This document shows positions 1 to 5,965 of a stretch of 5,965 nt of DNA, piece after piece. The stretch comes from Chloroflexota bacterium (GTDB taxonomy: Bacteria; Chloroflexota; Limnocylindria; QHBO01). Numbering within the stretch: position 1 is the first letter of the stretch; the number at the start of each line of letters is the position of its first letter. The translations under genes were made by a program, and so were the position numbers. The stretch covers positions 1 through 5,965 of the forward strand of contig VBKA01000035.1 in the NCBI GenBank assembly GCA_005879815.1. Direction: 5' to 3'. The notes beneath the pieces are model-generated. The model made no database searches and had not been told where the DNA came from. It was given only the letters and a program-made list of their open reading frames with translations.

Positions 1-1281
1 GACTTCGGCACGAACCTGGATCGCGATGCGACGGTGACCGCCATCGTCCAAAGCACCGGCAGCCTGATGGGCGACTTCGCCGCGTTGTGGCTCGTGGAGT
101 CCGATCCGGCCACCCTGGTTCTCGCGGATGTGGTGGGACGCGACGAGCAGCTCCGCGAGCGCGCCCGGGACCTGGCAGCGGCGCGGGTGCCCCGCATGGG
201 AGAGGGCGTCATCGGCCGGGCGGCGGCGACAGCCACCACCGTGCTGGTCGGACCGCAACCGCTCCCGATCGCGGACCAGGGCGATCCGGACGGGATCGAC
301 GCCCTGGGGCTCCACTCGTTGCTCGCTGTCCCGATCATCGGTCGCGGACGTGTGCGCGGCGTGCTGGTGGCCGCCAGCGCCGGCGGCGCGCCGATCGGCG
401 ACGGCGAGCGACGCCTGGCGGAAGCGATCGCCGAGCGGGCCGGGCCCGCGCTCGAGAACGCCGCGCTGTGGGCGGACCTCCAGGAGCAGATGGCCCGCGA
501 GCACGAGGCGCAGCGGGTGAAGGACGACTTCCTGTCGATCGTCAGCCACGAGCTGCGAACGCCGCTCACCTCGATCAGCGGCTACTCGCAGCTTCTCGAA
601 CGCCGCCTCCGGGATCGCGCCGAGGCAGCCAAGGAAATCGAGCAGATGCGCGTCATCCGCGAGCAGGCTGGCCGCATGCGTCGCCTGGTGGAGGATCTGC
701 TCGACGTAAGCCGCATCGACCGGCGTGGTGGGGTGAGCGTCGAGCCGGAGCCGATGGACCTTGTCGAGGAGCTGCTCGCGGTCGTCGCGCGCACCGAGCG
801 TGAGCGCCCCGATCGAACGATCACGCTCAACGCGCCGCCGAGCCTGCCGATCGAGGCGGATCGCGACCGGATCGCCCAGGTGCTGACCAACCTGGCCGAT
901 AACGCGGCCAAGTACTCGCCGGAGGGCGGCCCGATCACGATCACCGCGGCTCGCGTCGGCGACGAGATCGAGCTGCGAGTCTCCGACGAGGGGATCGGGA
1001 TTCCCGAGGACCTTCGCGAGCGCGTCTTCGACCTGTTCGTCCAGGCCGATGGCGACGTCGCGCAGCGTCGCTTCGGCGGGCTTGGGCTGGGCCTCTACAT
1101 CACTCGCGCCATCGTCGAGGCGCACGGCGGGGGCGTCCGGGCCGAACCGAACCGACAGGCGGACTCAGGAACCGTGATGGTCGTCCGCCTCCCGGCGCGG
1201 GCCAGGCTGCGGATGCTGGAAGCGGAGGCGCCCGCGGCAGGGGAGCCACCGTCGTTCGTGGTGCGGCGAGCGTCGCGATAG
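1..1281 (+). CDS. Sensor histidine kinase, GAF-HisKA-HATPase_c (5' end outside window)
   Basis: This is a two-component sensor kinase that autophosphorylates on histidine and should pass the phosphate to a response regulator, which is not in this window. The reading frame is open from base 1. A GTG at 34 is the first in-frame start codon, but GAF-like sequence already runs across it, so the gene almost certainly begins upstream. Counting from the first visible codon, residues 1 to about 157 are a GAF sensor domain (ending LLAVPI...VRGVLVAAS and an amphipathic helix). A short charged linker of about 15 residues follows. The HisKA H-box is SHELRTPLT with phospho-acceptor His183 (bases 547-549), and it has the HExxT pattern seen in kinases that also act as phosphatases. 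The ATPase domain has an N-box (Asn297, Asn301), a G1 box DEGIGIP (329-335) and a G2 box GGLGLGL (359-365). No membrane segment is visible, so the seen part is cytosolic. About 30 weakly conserved residues follow the ATPase domain. The ligand is unknown. The kinase assignment is very secure; upstream domains cannot be judged. Confidence 0.95.
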   Translation, partial: DFGTNLDRDATVTAIVQSTGSLMGDFAALWLVESDPATLVLADVVGRDEQLRERARDLAAARVPRMGEGVIGRAAATATTVLVGPQPLPIADQGDPDGIDALGLHSLLAVPIIGRGRVRGVLVAASAGGAPIGDGERRLAEAIAERAGPALENAALWADLQEQMAREHEAQRVKDDFLSIVSHELRTPLTSISGYSQLLERRLRDRAEAAKEIEQMRVIREQAGRMRRLVEDLLDVSRIDRRGGVSVEPEPMDLVEELLAVVARTERERPDRTITLNAPPSLPIEADRDRIAQVLTNLADNAAKYSPEGGPITITAARVGDEIELRVSDEGIGIPEDLRERVFDLFVQADGDVAQRRFGGLGLGLYITRAIVEAHGGGVRAEPNRQADSGTVMVVRLPARARLRMLEAEAPAAGEPPSFVVRRASR

Positions 1282-1283
1282 AG

Positions 1284-1301
1284 GCGTCCGGCACCGGGCG
1301 C
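1284..1301 (+). other. GC-rich hairpin between kinase gene and DUF1015 gene
   Basis: GCGTCCG (1284-1290) can pair with CGGGCGC (1295-1301) around a GCAC loop. That gives seven base pairs, one of them a G:U wobble. It starts two bases after the kinase stop codon. There is no T-run after it, so it is not a classical intrinsic terminator. It could still help end or stabilise the kinase transcript, or simply be chance in GC-rich DNA. It directly abuts the TAGACT element. Confidence 0.4.
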
Positions 1302-1307
1302 TAGACT
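1302..1307 (+). promoter_or_regulatory. Possible -10 element (TAGACT) for a leaderless transcript of the DUF1015 gene
   Basis: TAGACT matches the TANNNT pattern of sigma-70-type -10 elements. Its last base is six bases before the ATG at 1314. In high-GC bacteria with many leaderless mRNAs, a TANNNT about 6-7 bases before the start codon puts the transcription start on the A of ATG. No convincing TTGACA-like -35 is seen: the 17-bp-spaced position, 1279-1284, reads TAGAGG. GAGG at 1310-1313 touches the ATG, which is too close for a normal ribosome binding site, so leaderless translation is the more natural reading. This rests on pattern only. Confidence 0.45.
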
Positions 1308-1313
1308 CCGAGG

Positions 1314-2654
1314 ATGCCCCTGGTCCGGCCGTTCCGCGGCATTGGATACGCGCTGGACCGCTACGGCTCGGAACCGATCCCCGCTCGGATCCGCCTCCCG
1401 GAGGAGCCGCCGCAGCATCCCGGCCGGGTCGCAGACCTGACGGACCTGGTCTCGCCGCCGTTCGACGTCATCCGCCCTGAACAACGAACCGCCCTGCTCG
1501 AGCGAGACCCCCGCAATGCCGTGCGTCTCGAGCTCTCCGCCGAGCGTGAGCCTCATGCGGCCGCGGCCGCCACGCTCGCCTCATGGCTATCGGACGGCAC
1601 GCTCGAGCGCCGGCCGGATCCTACGCTCTACTACTACAGCTACGCTCGAACCGAGGCTCCCGATGAACCGTCGGTCGCCGGCGTCCTGGCGCGCGTCCTG
1701 CTCGAGCCGTTCGGCCGCGGCGTCCGCGCCCACGAGCACACGATGGCAGCCCCGAAGGCGGACCGTCTCGGCCTGCTCAACGCCACACACACCCAGCTCT
1801 CGCCGATCCTGGGCGTGTATCTCGACGGATCCAAGCGCTACCCGAATCTCATGGGCCGCTCTTGGGCCGACGAGTGGCGGGCGCGCGACGCGGACGGCCT
1901 GTTGCATACCCTGGCGGCGGTCGACGCCGGCGCTGAGCTGACGGGGTACCTGTCACGACAGCAGCTGTTCATCGCCGATGGCCACCATCGGTATGAGACG
2001 GCGCTCACCTACCAGGCCCAGGTGCGCGACGATCCCCGCCAGCGTGAGGCGGCACCCGGAGCGCTGCCGGCGGACTGGGTGATGATGGTGCTCATCAACG
2101 CCGAGCTCGAGCAGCTCGAGATCAGGGCCACGCACCGGCTGATTCGCGGCGTGGACGAGCACGCCCTGCATGGAATGGTCGCCGAGCCGGGACCCCTCTT
2201 CCAGGCGCTTCCGATGGCGCCGCAGGAGGTGACGGAGCGGCTACGTGAGCTGCGTGGCGCCGAGGAGCCCGTGTTCGGCGTGCTCCTGGACGATGGCTCG
2301 AGCTACCTGTTGATCGGTGACCGGGACGGTGTCCGTGATCGGATGCGTCGCGAGCCCCTCAGCACAGTGGTTCAGCGCCTCGACCTGAGCGTCCTGCACA
2401 GCGCCCTGCTCCGGGACCAACTGGGCCTCGAGCCAGGCGAGGCCGGAAAGCGCATCCTCTACACTACCGATCCCGCCGACGCACTTGCCCAGGTCCGCTC
2501 GGGCCAGTCGCAGGCCGCCTTCCTGGTGCGAGCGCCCCGGCTGGATGAGCTCGCCGCCGTGGCGACCGCCGGTGACGTGATGCCGGAGAAGGCCACCTAT
2601 TTCTATCCCAAGCTCCTCACCGGAATGGCTTTCTATCCATTGGAGGACGAGTAG
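1314..2654 (+). CDS. DUF1015 family protein
   Basis: This 446-residue protein belongs to the uncharacterised DUF1015 family (COG4198), at about its usual length or slightly above. Family hallmarks are present in order: an N-terminal VRPFRG (4-9), SPPFDVI (47-53, the usual APPYDVI), NAVRLEL (about 68-74), HEHT (140-143) followed by APKADR (146-151), and the strongest motif FIADGHHRYE (219-228). No signal peptide or membrane segment is seen, so it should be cytosolic. The ATG at 1314 is chosen because the family normally starts a few residues before the PF motif. Residues about 19-38, rich in Pro, Glu and Arg, look like an insertion compared with the typical short spacing between PFRG and PPYDV. 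The biochemical role is not established. DGHHR resembles the motif of the ParB/sulfiredoxin fold, which includes free-serine kinases, so a nucleotide or phospho-transfer role is possible but unproven. It is likely the first gene of the downstream cluster. Confidence 0.93.
   Translation: MPLVRPFRGIGYALDRYGSEPIPARIRLPEEPPQHPGRVADLTDLVSPPFDVIRPEQRTALLERDPRNAVRLELSAEREPHAAAAATLASWLSDGTLERRPDPTLYYYSYARTEAPDEPSVAGVLARVLLEPFGRGVRAHEHTMAAPKADRLGLLNATHTQLSPILGVYLDGSKRYPNLMGRSWADEWRARDADGLLHTLAAVDAGAELTGYLSRQQLFIADGHHRYETALTYQAQVRDDPRQREAAPGALPADWVMMVLINAELEQLEIRATHRLIRGVDEHALHGMVAEPGPLFQALPMAPQEVTERLRELRGAEEPVFGVLLDDGSSYLLIGDRDGVRDRMRREPLSTVVQRLDLSVLHSALLRDQLGLEPGEAGKRILYTTDPADALAQVRSGQSQAAFLVRAPRLDELAAVATAGDVMPEKATYFYPKLLTGMAFYPLEDE
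2642..2646 (+). promoter_or_regulatory. Candidate Shine-Dalgarno for the hydrolase-like gene
   Basis: GGAGG lies inside the last codons of the DUF1015 gene, 13 bases before the ATG at 2660. The spacing is longer than optimal (about 5-9), so initiation probably also relies on ribosomes finishing the upstream gene, whose stop is five bases before the ATG. Confidence 0.4.
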
Positions 2655-2659
2655 CGCGC

Positions 2660-3526
2660 ATGGTCCAGGCGATCAAGCGAGACGAGGTCTACATCGAGCC
2701 GGAGGGAATCTACGTCGAGACCCACCAGCCCGAGCGCCGATCGCGCAAGCCACCCCTGCTGCTGGTGCATGGGGTCCTCACCGGGTCGTGGTTGTGGTCC
2801 AGCTTCGCGGCTTACTTCGCCGAGCGGGGCTGGGAGGCGCACGCCATGAACTTCCGCGGCCACTACACCTCGGACCTCGCCGACCTGGCGTCGACCAGCA
2901 TGCGCGACTTCGCGGACGACATCGGCGTCGCGATTCGCCAGCTCGGCCGGCCACCGGTGGTCATCGCCTGGGGCATGGGCGCGCTCGCGACCCTGCTCTA
3001 CGCCGAGCGGAATCCGGTCCTGGGCCTCGTGCTGCTGGCTCCCTCGCCGCCGGCGGCGGCGCTCCCGCGTCGCCCGGATGATGAGGAGCTGAAGTCCGTT
3101 CCTGACGTCTACGACGCGCGCTGGTGGGGCTGGATCGCGCCCACGGACGAGCTCCGCTCGGGGCTGCCCGACCTGAGCGAAGGCGAGCTGAGCAAGATGC
3201 AGGAGATGCTCGCCGGCGCGCGAGAATCGGGGAGTGCTCGCCGCGAACGGATGCTCGGAGTAGAGGTCGATCCATCGCGGATCAACGTCCCGACCCTGGT
3301 CATCGGTGCAGGTCTGGACGACGTCATCCACCCTTCAGAGGCACGCATGACCGCTGATCTGCTGGGAGGCACGTACGAGTACTTCGCGAGCGCCAGCCAC
3401 TTCGGGTTGGTGATGGGCTCCGCGACCTGGCCTGAGGTGGCGGGAAGCGTCCTGGGCTGGCTCGAGGAGCGACGCCATGCCATGAACGCCGCGCTGGCAG
3501 GGGCTGGCGCGGGGATCGGCCGCTAA
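2660..3526 (+). CDS. Alpha/beta-hydrolase-fold protein with Ser-to-Gly change at the nucleophile position
   Basis: This 288-residue protein has the order of an alpha/beta hydrolase. The first core strand ends in the oxyanion-type motif LLLVHG (33-38). The nucleophile-elbow region reads VVIAWGMGALATLLYAE (100-116). A helical cap region covers roughly 135-205 (Trp-rich at about 155-158). The late strand VPTLVIGAGLDDVIHP carries the expected acid, Asp221, and ASHFG carries the expected His247. The usual G-x-S-x-G is A-W-G-M-G: Gly105 (GGC, bases 2972-2974) sits where the catalytic serine belongs. Acid and histidine are kept but the nucleophile is lost, so ordinary ester or amide hydrolysis is not expected. 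It may be a binding or regulatory pseudo-enzyme or use another chemistry. Glycine at this site is also known in the non-catalytic NDRG family. No signal peptide is seen. The C-terminus is an Ala/Gly-rich tail. The stop overlaps the next ATG (TAATG), indicating translational coupling with the exporter genes. Confidence 0.88.
   Translation: MVQAIKRDEVYIEPEGIYVETHQPERRSRKPPLLLVHGVLTGSWLWSSFAAYFAERGWEAHAMNFRGHYTSDLADLASTSMRDFADDIGVAIRQLGRPPVVIAWGMGALATLLYAERNPVLGLVLLAPSPPAAALPRRPDDEELKSVPDVYDARWWGWIAPTDELRSGLPDLSEGELSKMQEMLAGARESGSARRERMLGVEVDPSRINVPTLVIGAGLDDVIHPSEARMTADLLGGTYEYFASASHFGLVMGSATWPEVAGSVLGWLEERRHAMNAALAGAGAGIGR
3511..3515 (+). promoter_or_regulatory. Weak Shine-Dalgarno before the ABC ATPase gene
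   Basis: GGGGA ends ten bases before the ATG at 3526, inside the end of the hydrolase-like gene. The match is weak. The one-base stop/start overlap (TAATG, 3524-3528) suggests that termination-reinitiation contributes strongly. Confidence 0.35.
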
Positions 3527-4518
3527 TGGCTGAGCAGGCAGTCATCTCGGTGCACAACCTCGTTAAGAGCTTCGGCCCGGTCGAGGCCGTGCGCGGCATC
3601 GACCTCGACGTTCAACAGGGAGAGATCTTCGGCTTCCTCGGGCCGAATGGCGCCGGCAAGTCGACGACGATCAACATCCTGTGCACGCTGCTGCGGGCGA
3701 CCTCCGGCGCCGCCAGCGTGGCGGGCATCGACGTCGACCACGATCCCGCGGCAGTCCGCTCGCGGATTGGCCTCGTCTTCCAGGACCCGTCATTGGACCA
3801 TCAGCTCACGGCGCGCGAGAACCTGGAGTTCCACGCGTTCATCTACGACGTGCCCGCGAGCGTCCGCAAGCAGCGCATCGCCGAGGTGCTCGAGATGGTC
3901 GACCTGACCGATCGGGCCGACTCGGTGGTGATGACCTACTCAGGTGGCATGCGACGCCGGCTGGAGATTGCGCGGGGCATGCTGCACACCCCCGACGTCC
4001 TCTTCCTCGACGAGCCGACCATCGGTCTCGACCCCCAGACCCGACGTCACATCTGGGGCTACCTGGCCGAGCTGCCCAAAAAGGCCGGGGTGACAATCTT
4101 CATGACCACTCACTACATGGACGAGGCCGAGTACTGCGGCCGGATCGCCATCATCGACCACGGCCAGATCCAGGCGGTCGGGACGCCCGACGAGCTGAAG
4201 AAGATGGTCGGCGGCGACGTGGTCAGCATCACCACCAGTGACAACCTCGCGGCGCTCCCCGAGATCGAGGCGATCGCCGGCGCGAAGCCAATCGCCGACA
4301 ACGGCACGCTACGCGTCGAGGTTCCAGACGGCGCTGCCTTCGTTCCACGCCTTGTCCGCGAGACGAGCGTCGAGGTGACATCGGTGGCCTTCCGGCGCCC
4401 GAGCCTTGACGACGTGTTCCTGAAGCTGACCGGACGTGCCATCCGCGAGGAGGAGGGCAGCTCAACCGACATGATGCGCATGATGGGCAGGGCCTGGATG
4501 GGGAGAGGACGACGATGA
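3526..4518 (+). CDS. ABC-2 type exporter ATP-binding protein, DrrA-like
   Basis: This is the ATPase that powers the membrane exporter encoded next; it acts at the cytoplasmic face of the membrane. All nucleotide-binding motifs are intact: Walker A GPNGAGKST (39-47), Q-loop Gln86 (VFQDPSLD), signature SGGMRRR (139-145), Walker B VLFLDEP with catalytic Glu163 (158-164), D-loop GLDP (167-170) and switch His196 (TTHYMDEAE). The motif set and the 330-residue length fit the daunorubicin-resistance (DrrA) subfamily. So does the C-terminal accessory region (DUF4162-like) ending in SLDDVFLKLTGR (about 292-303). After that comes a Met/Arg-rich tail of about 27 residues whose codons also contain the ribosome binding site of the permease gene. 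The start is fixed by the TAATG overlap with the previous gene and by the normal spacing to Walker A. The substrate cannot be read from sequence: relatives export anthracyclines, other drugs, lipids or glycolipids. Confidence 0.97.
   Translation: MAEQAVISVHNLVKSFGPVEAVRGIDLDVQQGEIFGFLGPNGAGKSTTINILCTLLRATSGAASVAGIDVDHDPAAVRSRIGLVFQDPSLDHQLTARENLEFHAFIYDVPASVRKQRIAEVLEMVDLTDRADSVVMTYSGGMRRRLEIARGMLHTPDVLFLDEPTIGLDPQTRRHIWGYLAELPKKAGVTIFMTTHYMDEAEYCGRIAIIDHGQIQAVGTPDELKKMVGGDVVSITTSDNLAALPEIEAIAGAKPIADNGTLRVEVPDGAAFVPRLVRETSVEVTSVAFRRPSLDDVFLKLTGRAIREEEGSSTDMMRMMGRAWMGRGRR
4500..4509 (+). promoter_or_regulatory. Strong Shine-Dalgarno for the ABC permease gene
   Basis: The purine run GGGGAGAGGA ends five bases before the ATG at 4515. 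It is the clearest ribosome binding site in the window and supports that start, which overlaps the ATPase stop as ATGA (4515-4518). Confidence 0.75.
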
Positions 4519-5417
4519 GCACACCCAACGGCGTCATGGTCGGCACACCTGCCGACGAGCGCGGCCGCCGGCGGGGCACGCTGTGGCCGACCCTCAGGGC
4601 GATCTACATCATCTGGTACCGCGACGTGCTGCGTTACTGGCGCGACCGGACCAGGCTGCTCACGTCGCTGGTGCAGCCGCTGCTGTTCCTGATCGTGTTC
4701 GGCACGGGCCTCAGCTCTGCGCTATCCGGCGCCGGTGGCGGCTTCGCGGGACCGGCTGCCGCCGCAGCTGGGCTCACCTACACGCAGTTCATCTTTCCGG
4801 GAATCATCGGCATGTCGGTGCTCTTCTCAGCCATCTTCGGCGCGATGAGCATCGTCTGGGACCGGGAGTTCGGGTTCCTCAAGGAGGTGCTGGTGGCGCC
4901 CATCGACCGCTCCGCGGTCGCCATCGGTAAGTCACTCGGAGGCGCGACCCAGGCGATGGTGCAGGGCTTGATCCTGCTGATCCTGGCGCCGCTCATCGGC
5001 GTGAAGCTGACGCTGGGATCCGTAGTCGCGCTGGTGCCGCTCGTCTTCGTGCTCGCCTTCGCCCTGTCCTCAATGGGTGTGGCGATCGCCTCGCGCATGC
5101 GCTCGATGCAGGGCTTCCAGGTGGTGATGAACTTCCTGATGATGCCGATGTTCTTCCTGTCGGGCGCGCTCTTCCCGCTGAGCGGGCTCCCGGCATGGAT
5201 GACGGTCCTGACGCGACTCGATCCAGCGGCCTACGGGATGGATCCGCTGCGTCGCGTGGTCCTGGGCGGCGCGGGCCTGCCGTCGTCCGCGCTCGACCGG
5301 ATAGGCCTCACCGTCTTCGACACCGTGCTGCCGATCGTCGTCGAAGCCGCCATCCTGCTGGCCTTTGGCGTGGTGATGCTGGCGATCGCGGTTCGGAACT
5401 TCCGCATCCGCGACTAG
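4515..5417 (+). CDS. ABC-2 type exporter permease, DrrB-like
   Basis: This 300-residue integral membrane protein is the transmembrane partner of the preceding ATPase. A polar, Arg-rich cytoplasmic N-terminus (1-48) includes the amphipathic IIWYRDVLRYWRDR stretch usual in ABC-2 permeases. Six hydrophobic segments follow, at about 49-70, 93-114, 143-163, 168-192, 201-225 and 270-293. Between segments 2 and 3, WDREFGFLKEVLVAPIDRS (115-133) matches the conserved cytoplasmic loop (RE-G-LK--L-AP) that contacts the ATPase. The FLSGALFPLSGLPAWM region (214-229) and the following LDPAAYGMDPLR are also typical of the DrrB group. An Ala/Gly-rich extracytoplasmic loop lies at 71-86. Length is about normal for the family. 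The four-base ATGA overlap and the good ribosome binding site point to tightly coupled, roughly equimolar synthesis with the ATPase. A homodimer of this protein with two ATPase subunits is the likely transporter. Substrate unknown. Confidence 0.96.
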   Translation: MSTPNGVMVGTPADERGRRRGTLWPTLRAIYIIWYRDVLRYWRDRTRLLTSLVQPLLFLIVFGTGLSSALSGAGGGFAGPAAAAAGLTYTQFIFPGIIGMSVLFSAIFGAMSIVWDREFGFLKEVLVAPIDRSAVAIGKSLGGATQAMVQGLILLILAPLIGVKLTLGSVVALVPLVFVLAFALSSMGVAIASRMRSMQGFQVVMNFLMMPMFFLSGALFPLSGLPAWMTVLTRLDPAAYGMDPLRRVVLGGAGLPSSALDRIGLTVFDTVLPIVVEAAILLAFGVVMLAIAVRNFRIRD

Positions 5418-5421
5418 ACCG

Positions 5422-5916
5422 ATGGACCCGGTTGACCAGCCCTACCGCGAGCAGCTCATCCGGCTGCTCGAGGGCGTCGGCGCCCACATGCCCTTCGAGG
5501 AGGCGGTGGCGGACTTCCCGATGGATGCGATCAACGCGTTCCCGCCGAACATGCACTACACCCCGTGGCACCTGGTCGAGCACGTGCGGCTGACGCAACG
5601 CGACATGCTCGAGTACGTGACGGTGACGGATTATTCCCCGGGTATCTGGCCGGTGGACTTCTGGCCTGAGCGAGAGGCGACGGCGAGCCCTGAGCAGTGG
5701 GACGCCTCGGTCGCGGGCTTCCTCGGGGATCGCTCCGAGCTGCGGGCCATGGTCGAGGACCGGGAGCGAGACATCCTGGCGCCAATCCCGCGCACGCCCG
5801 GCCACACGCTGGCGCGCGGAGTGCGGATCATCGGCGACCACAACGCGTACCACACCGGCGAGTTCGCCATCTTGCGCCAGGTGATGGGAACCTGGCCCGC
5901 CGGGCACGGGGAGTAG
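5422..5916 (+). CDS. DinB/YfiT-like putative metal-dependent protein
   Basis: This 164-residue protein has the look of the DinB/YfiT four-helix-bundle superfamily. In that family three histidines from two helices bind a divalent metal, and several members are thiol S-transferases (bacillithiol or mycothiol) or isomerases. Visible pieces are TPWHLVEHVRLTQRDML (47-63), where His54 is the likely first ligand and His50 is also present, and IIGDHNAYHTGEFAILRQ, where His140 and His144 give the family's HxxxH pair. The middle region, rich in Trp and Pro (about 70-90), is a loop common in this subgroup. No signal peptide or membrane segment is seen, so it is probably cytosolic. It starts four bases after the permease stop, with no recognisable Shine-Dalgarno sequence, so translation likely depends on the upstream gene. 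Its position next to an exporter would suit a detoxification role, but this is inference; many DinB-like proteins have no known substrate. Confidence 0.88.
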   Translation: MDPVDQPYREQLIRLLEGVGAHMPFEEAVADFPMDAINAFPPNMHYTPWHLVEHVRLTQRDMLEYVTVTDYSPGIWPVDFWPEREATASPEQWDASVAGFLGDRSELRAMVEDRERDILAPIPRTPGHTLARGVRIIGDHNAYHTGEFAILRQVMGTWPAGHGE

Positions 5917-5965
5917 CCTCCGCTCCTCGATCCGGCACCGATCGTGCATGTAGCAGCGTGACATC
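5917..5965. other. 3' flank of the cluster, no gene seen
   Basis: These 49 bases follow the stop codon of the DinB-like gene. The only structure is a weak stem, CGATC (5928-5932) with GATCG (5940-5944), which has no following T-run and is not a convincing terminator. A GTG at 5958 is open to the window edge but too short to judge. Confidence 0.4.

Noticed and set aside
34..36. GTG as the true start of the histidine kinase
   Set aside because: The frame is open to base 1 and the GAF-like helix appears to begin before this codon, with no ribosome binding site seen ahead of it. The gene more likely starts outside the window.
87..803. Open frame of 238 codons on the + strand in another frame of the kinase gene
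   Set aside because: The translation is low-complexity Arg/Gly/Ala, and it overlaps a kinase frame with intact catalytic boxes.
2101..2122. Short GAGCTCGAG / CAGCTCGAG near-repeat
   Set aside because: It encodes Glu-Leu-Glu-Gln-Leu-Glu within the DUF1015 protein and is explained by codon choice, not by a separate repeat element.
2633..3331. Open frame of 232 codons on the minus strand
   Set aside because: It is antisense to the hydrolase-like gene, with no motif and composition typical of a shadow frame. The + strand gene has clear fold motifs.
5928..5944. Hairpin after the DinB-like gene as an intrinsic terminator
   Set aside because: The continuous stem is only five base pairs (CGATC/GATCG) and no T-run follows.
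5308..5964. Long open frame of 218 codons on the minus strand
   Set aside because: It lies antisense to the end of the permease gene and the whole DinB-like gene. Both have clear family motifs on the + strand. The minus-strand translation is Arg/Pro/His-rich with no recognisable domain, as expected for a shadow frame in GC-rich DNA.
5948..5965. Start of a further gene at the window end
   Set aside because: ATG at 5948 is followed at once by TAG. GTG at 5958 leaves only two or three codons before the window ends, so nothing can be supported.

Overview
This is a gene-dense, high-GC window (by eye roughly two-thirds G+C, with codon third positions strongly G/C). It looks like a bacterial chromosome segment from a high-GC lineage. 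The gene types (a GAF histidine kinase, a DUF1015 protein, a DrrAB-type ABC exporter, a DinB-like protein) fit Chloroflexota or Actinomycetota. No rRNA or other taxonomic marker is present, so that assignment is tentative. All six genes are on the + strand and fill almost the whole window. No RNA genes, insertion sequences, CRISPR arrays or long repeats were seen.

Layout: (1) positions 1-1281 hold the 3' part of a soluble GAF-HisKA-HATPase sensor kinase whose start lies upstream of the window. (2) A 32-bp gap, 1282-1313, carries a GC-rich hairpin followed directly by TAGACT six bases before the next ATG. This is the only visible place where a new transcript could begin, and the arrangement suggests a leaderless promoter. 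(3) 1314-2654 is a DUF1015 protein. (4) 2660-3526 is an alpha/beta-hydrolase-fold protein whose nucleophile-elbow serine is replaced by glycine. (5) 3526-4518 and 4515-5417 are the ATPase and permease of an ABC-2 (DrrA/DrrB-like) exporter. (6) 5422-5916 is a DinB/YfiT-like three-histidine protein. The last 49 bases carry no supportable gene.

Genes 2 to 6 are separated by +5, -1, -4 and +4 bases, so they probably form one transcription unit with translational coupling. The two ABC genes surely work together as one exporter. The hydrolase-like protein and the DinB-like protein flank the exporter and could belong to the same detoxification or export function, but that is inference from position only. 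The DUF1015 protein has no firmly established role. The most notable points are the serine-to-glycine change in the hydrolase-like protein, the promoter-like element at the start of the cluster, and the conserved linkage of DUF1015, a pseudo-hydrolase, an exporter and a DinB protein, if comparative genomics confirms it.
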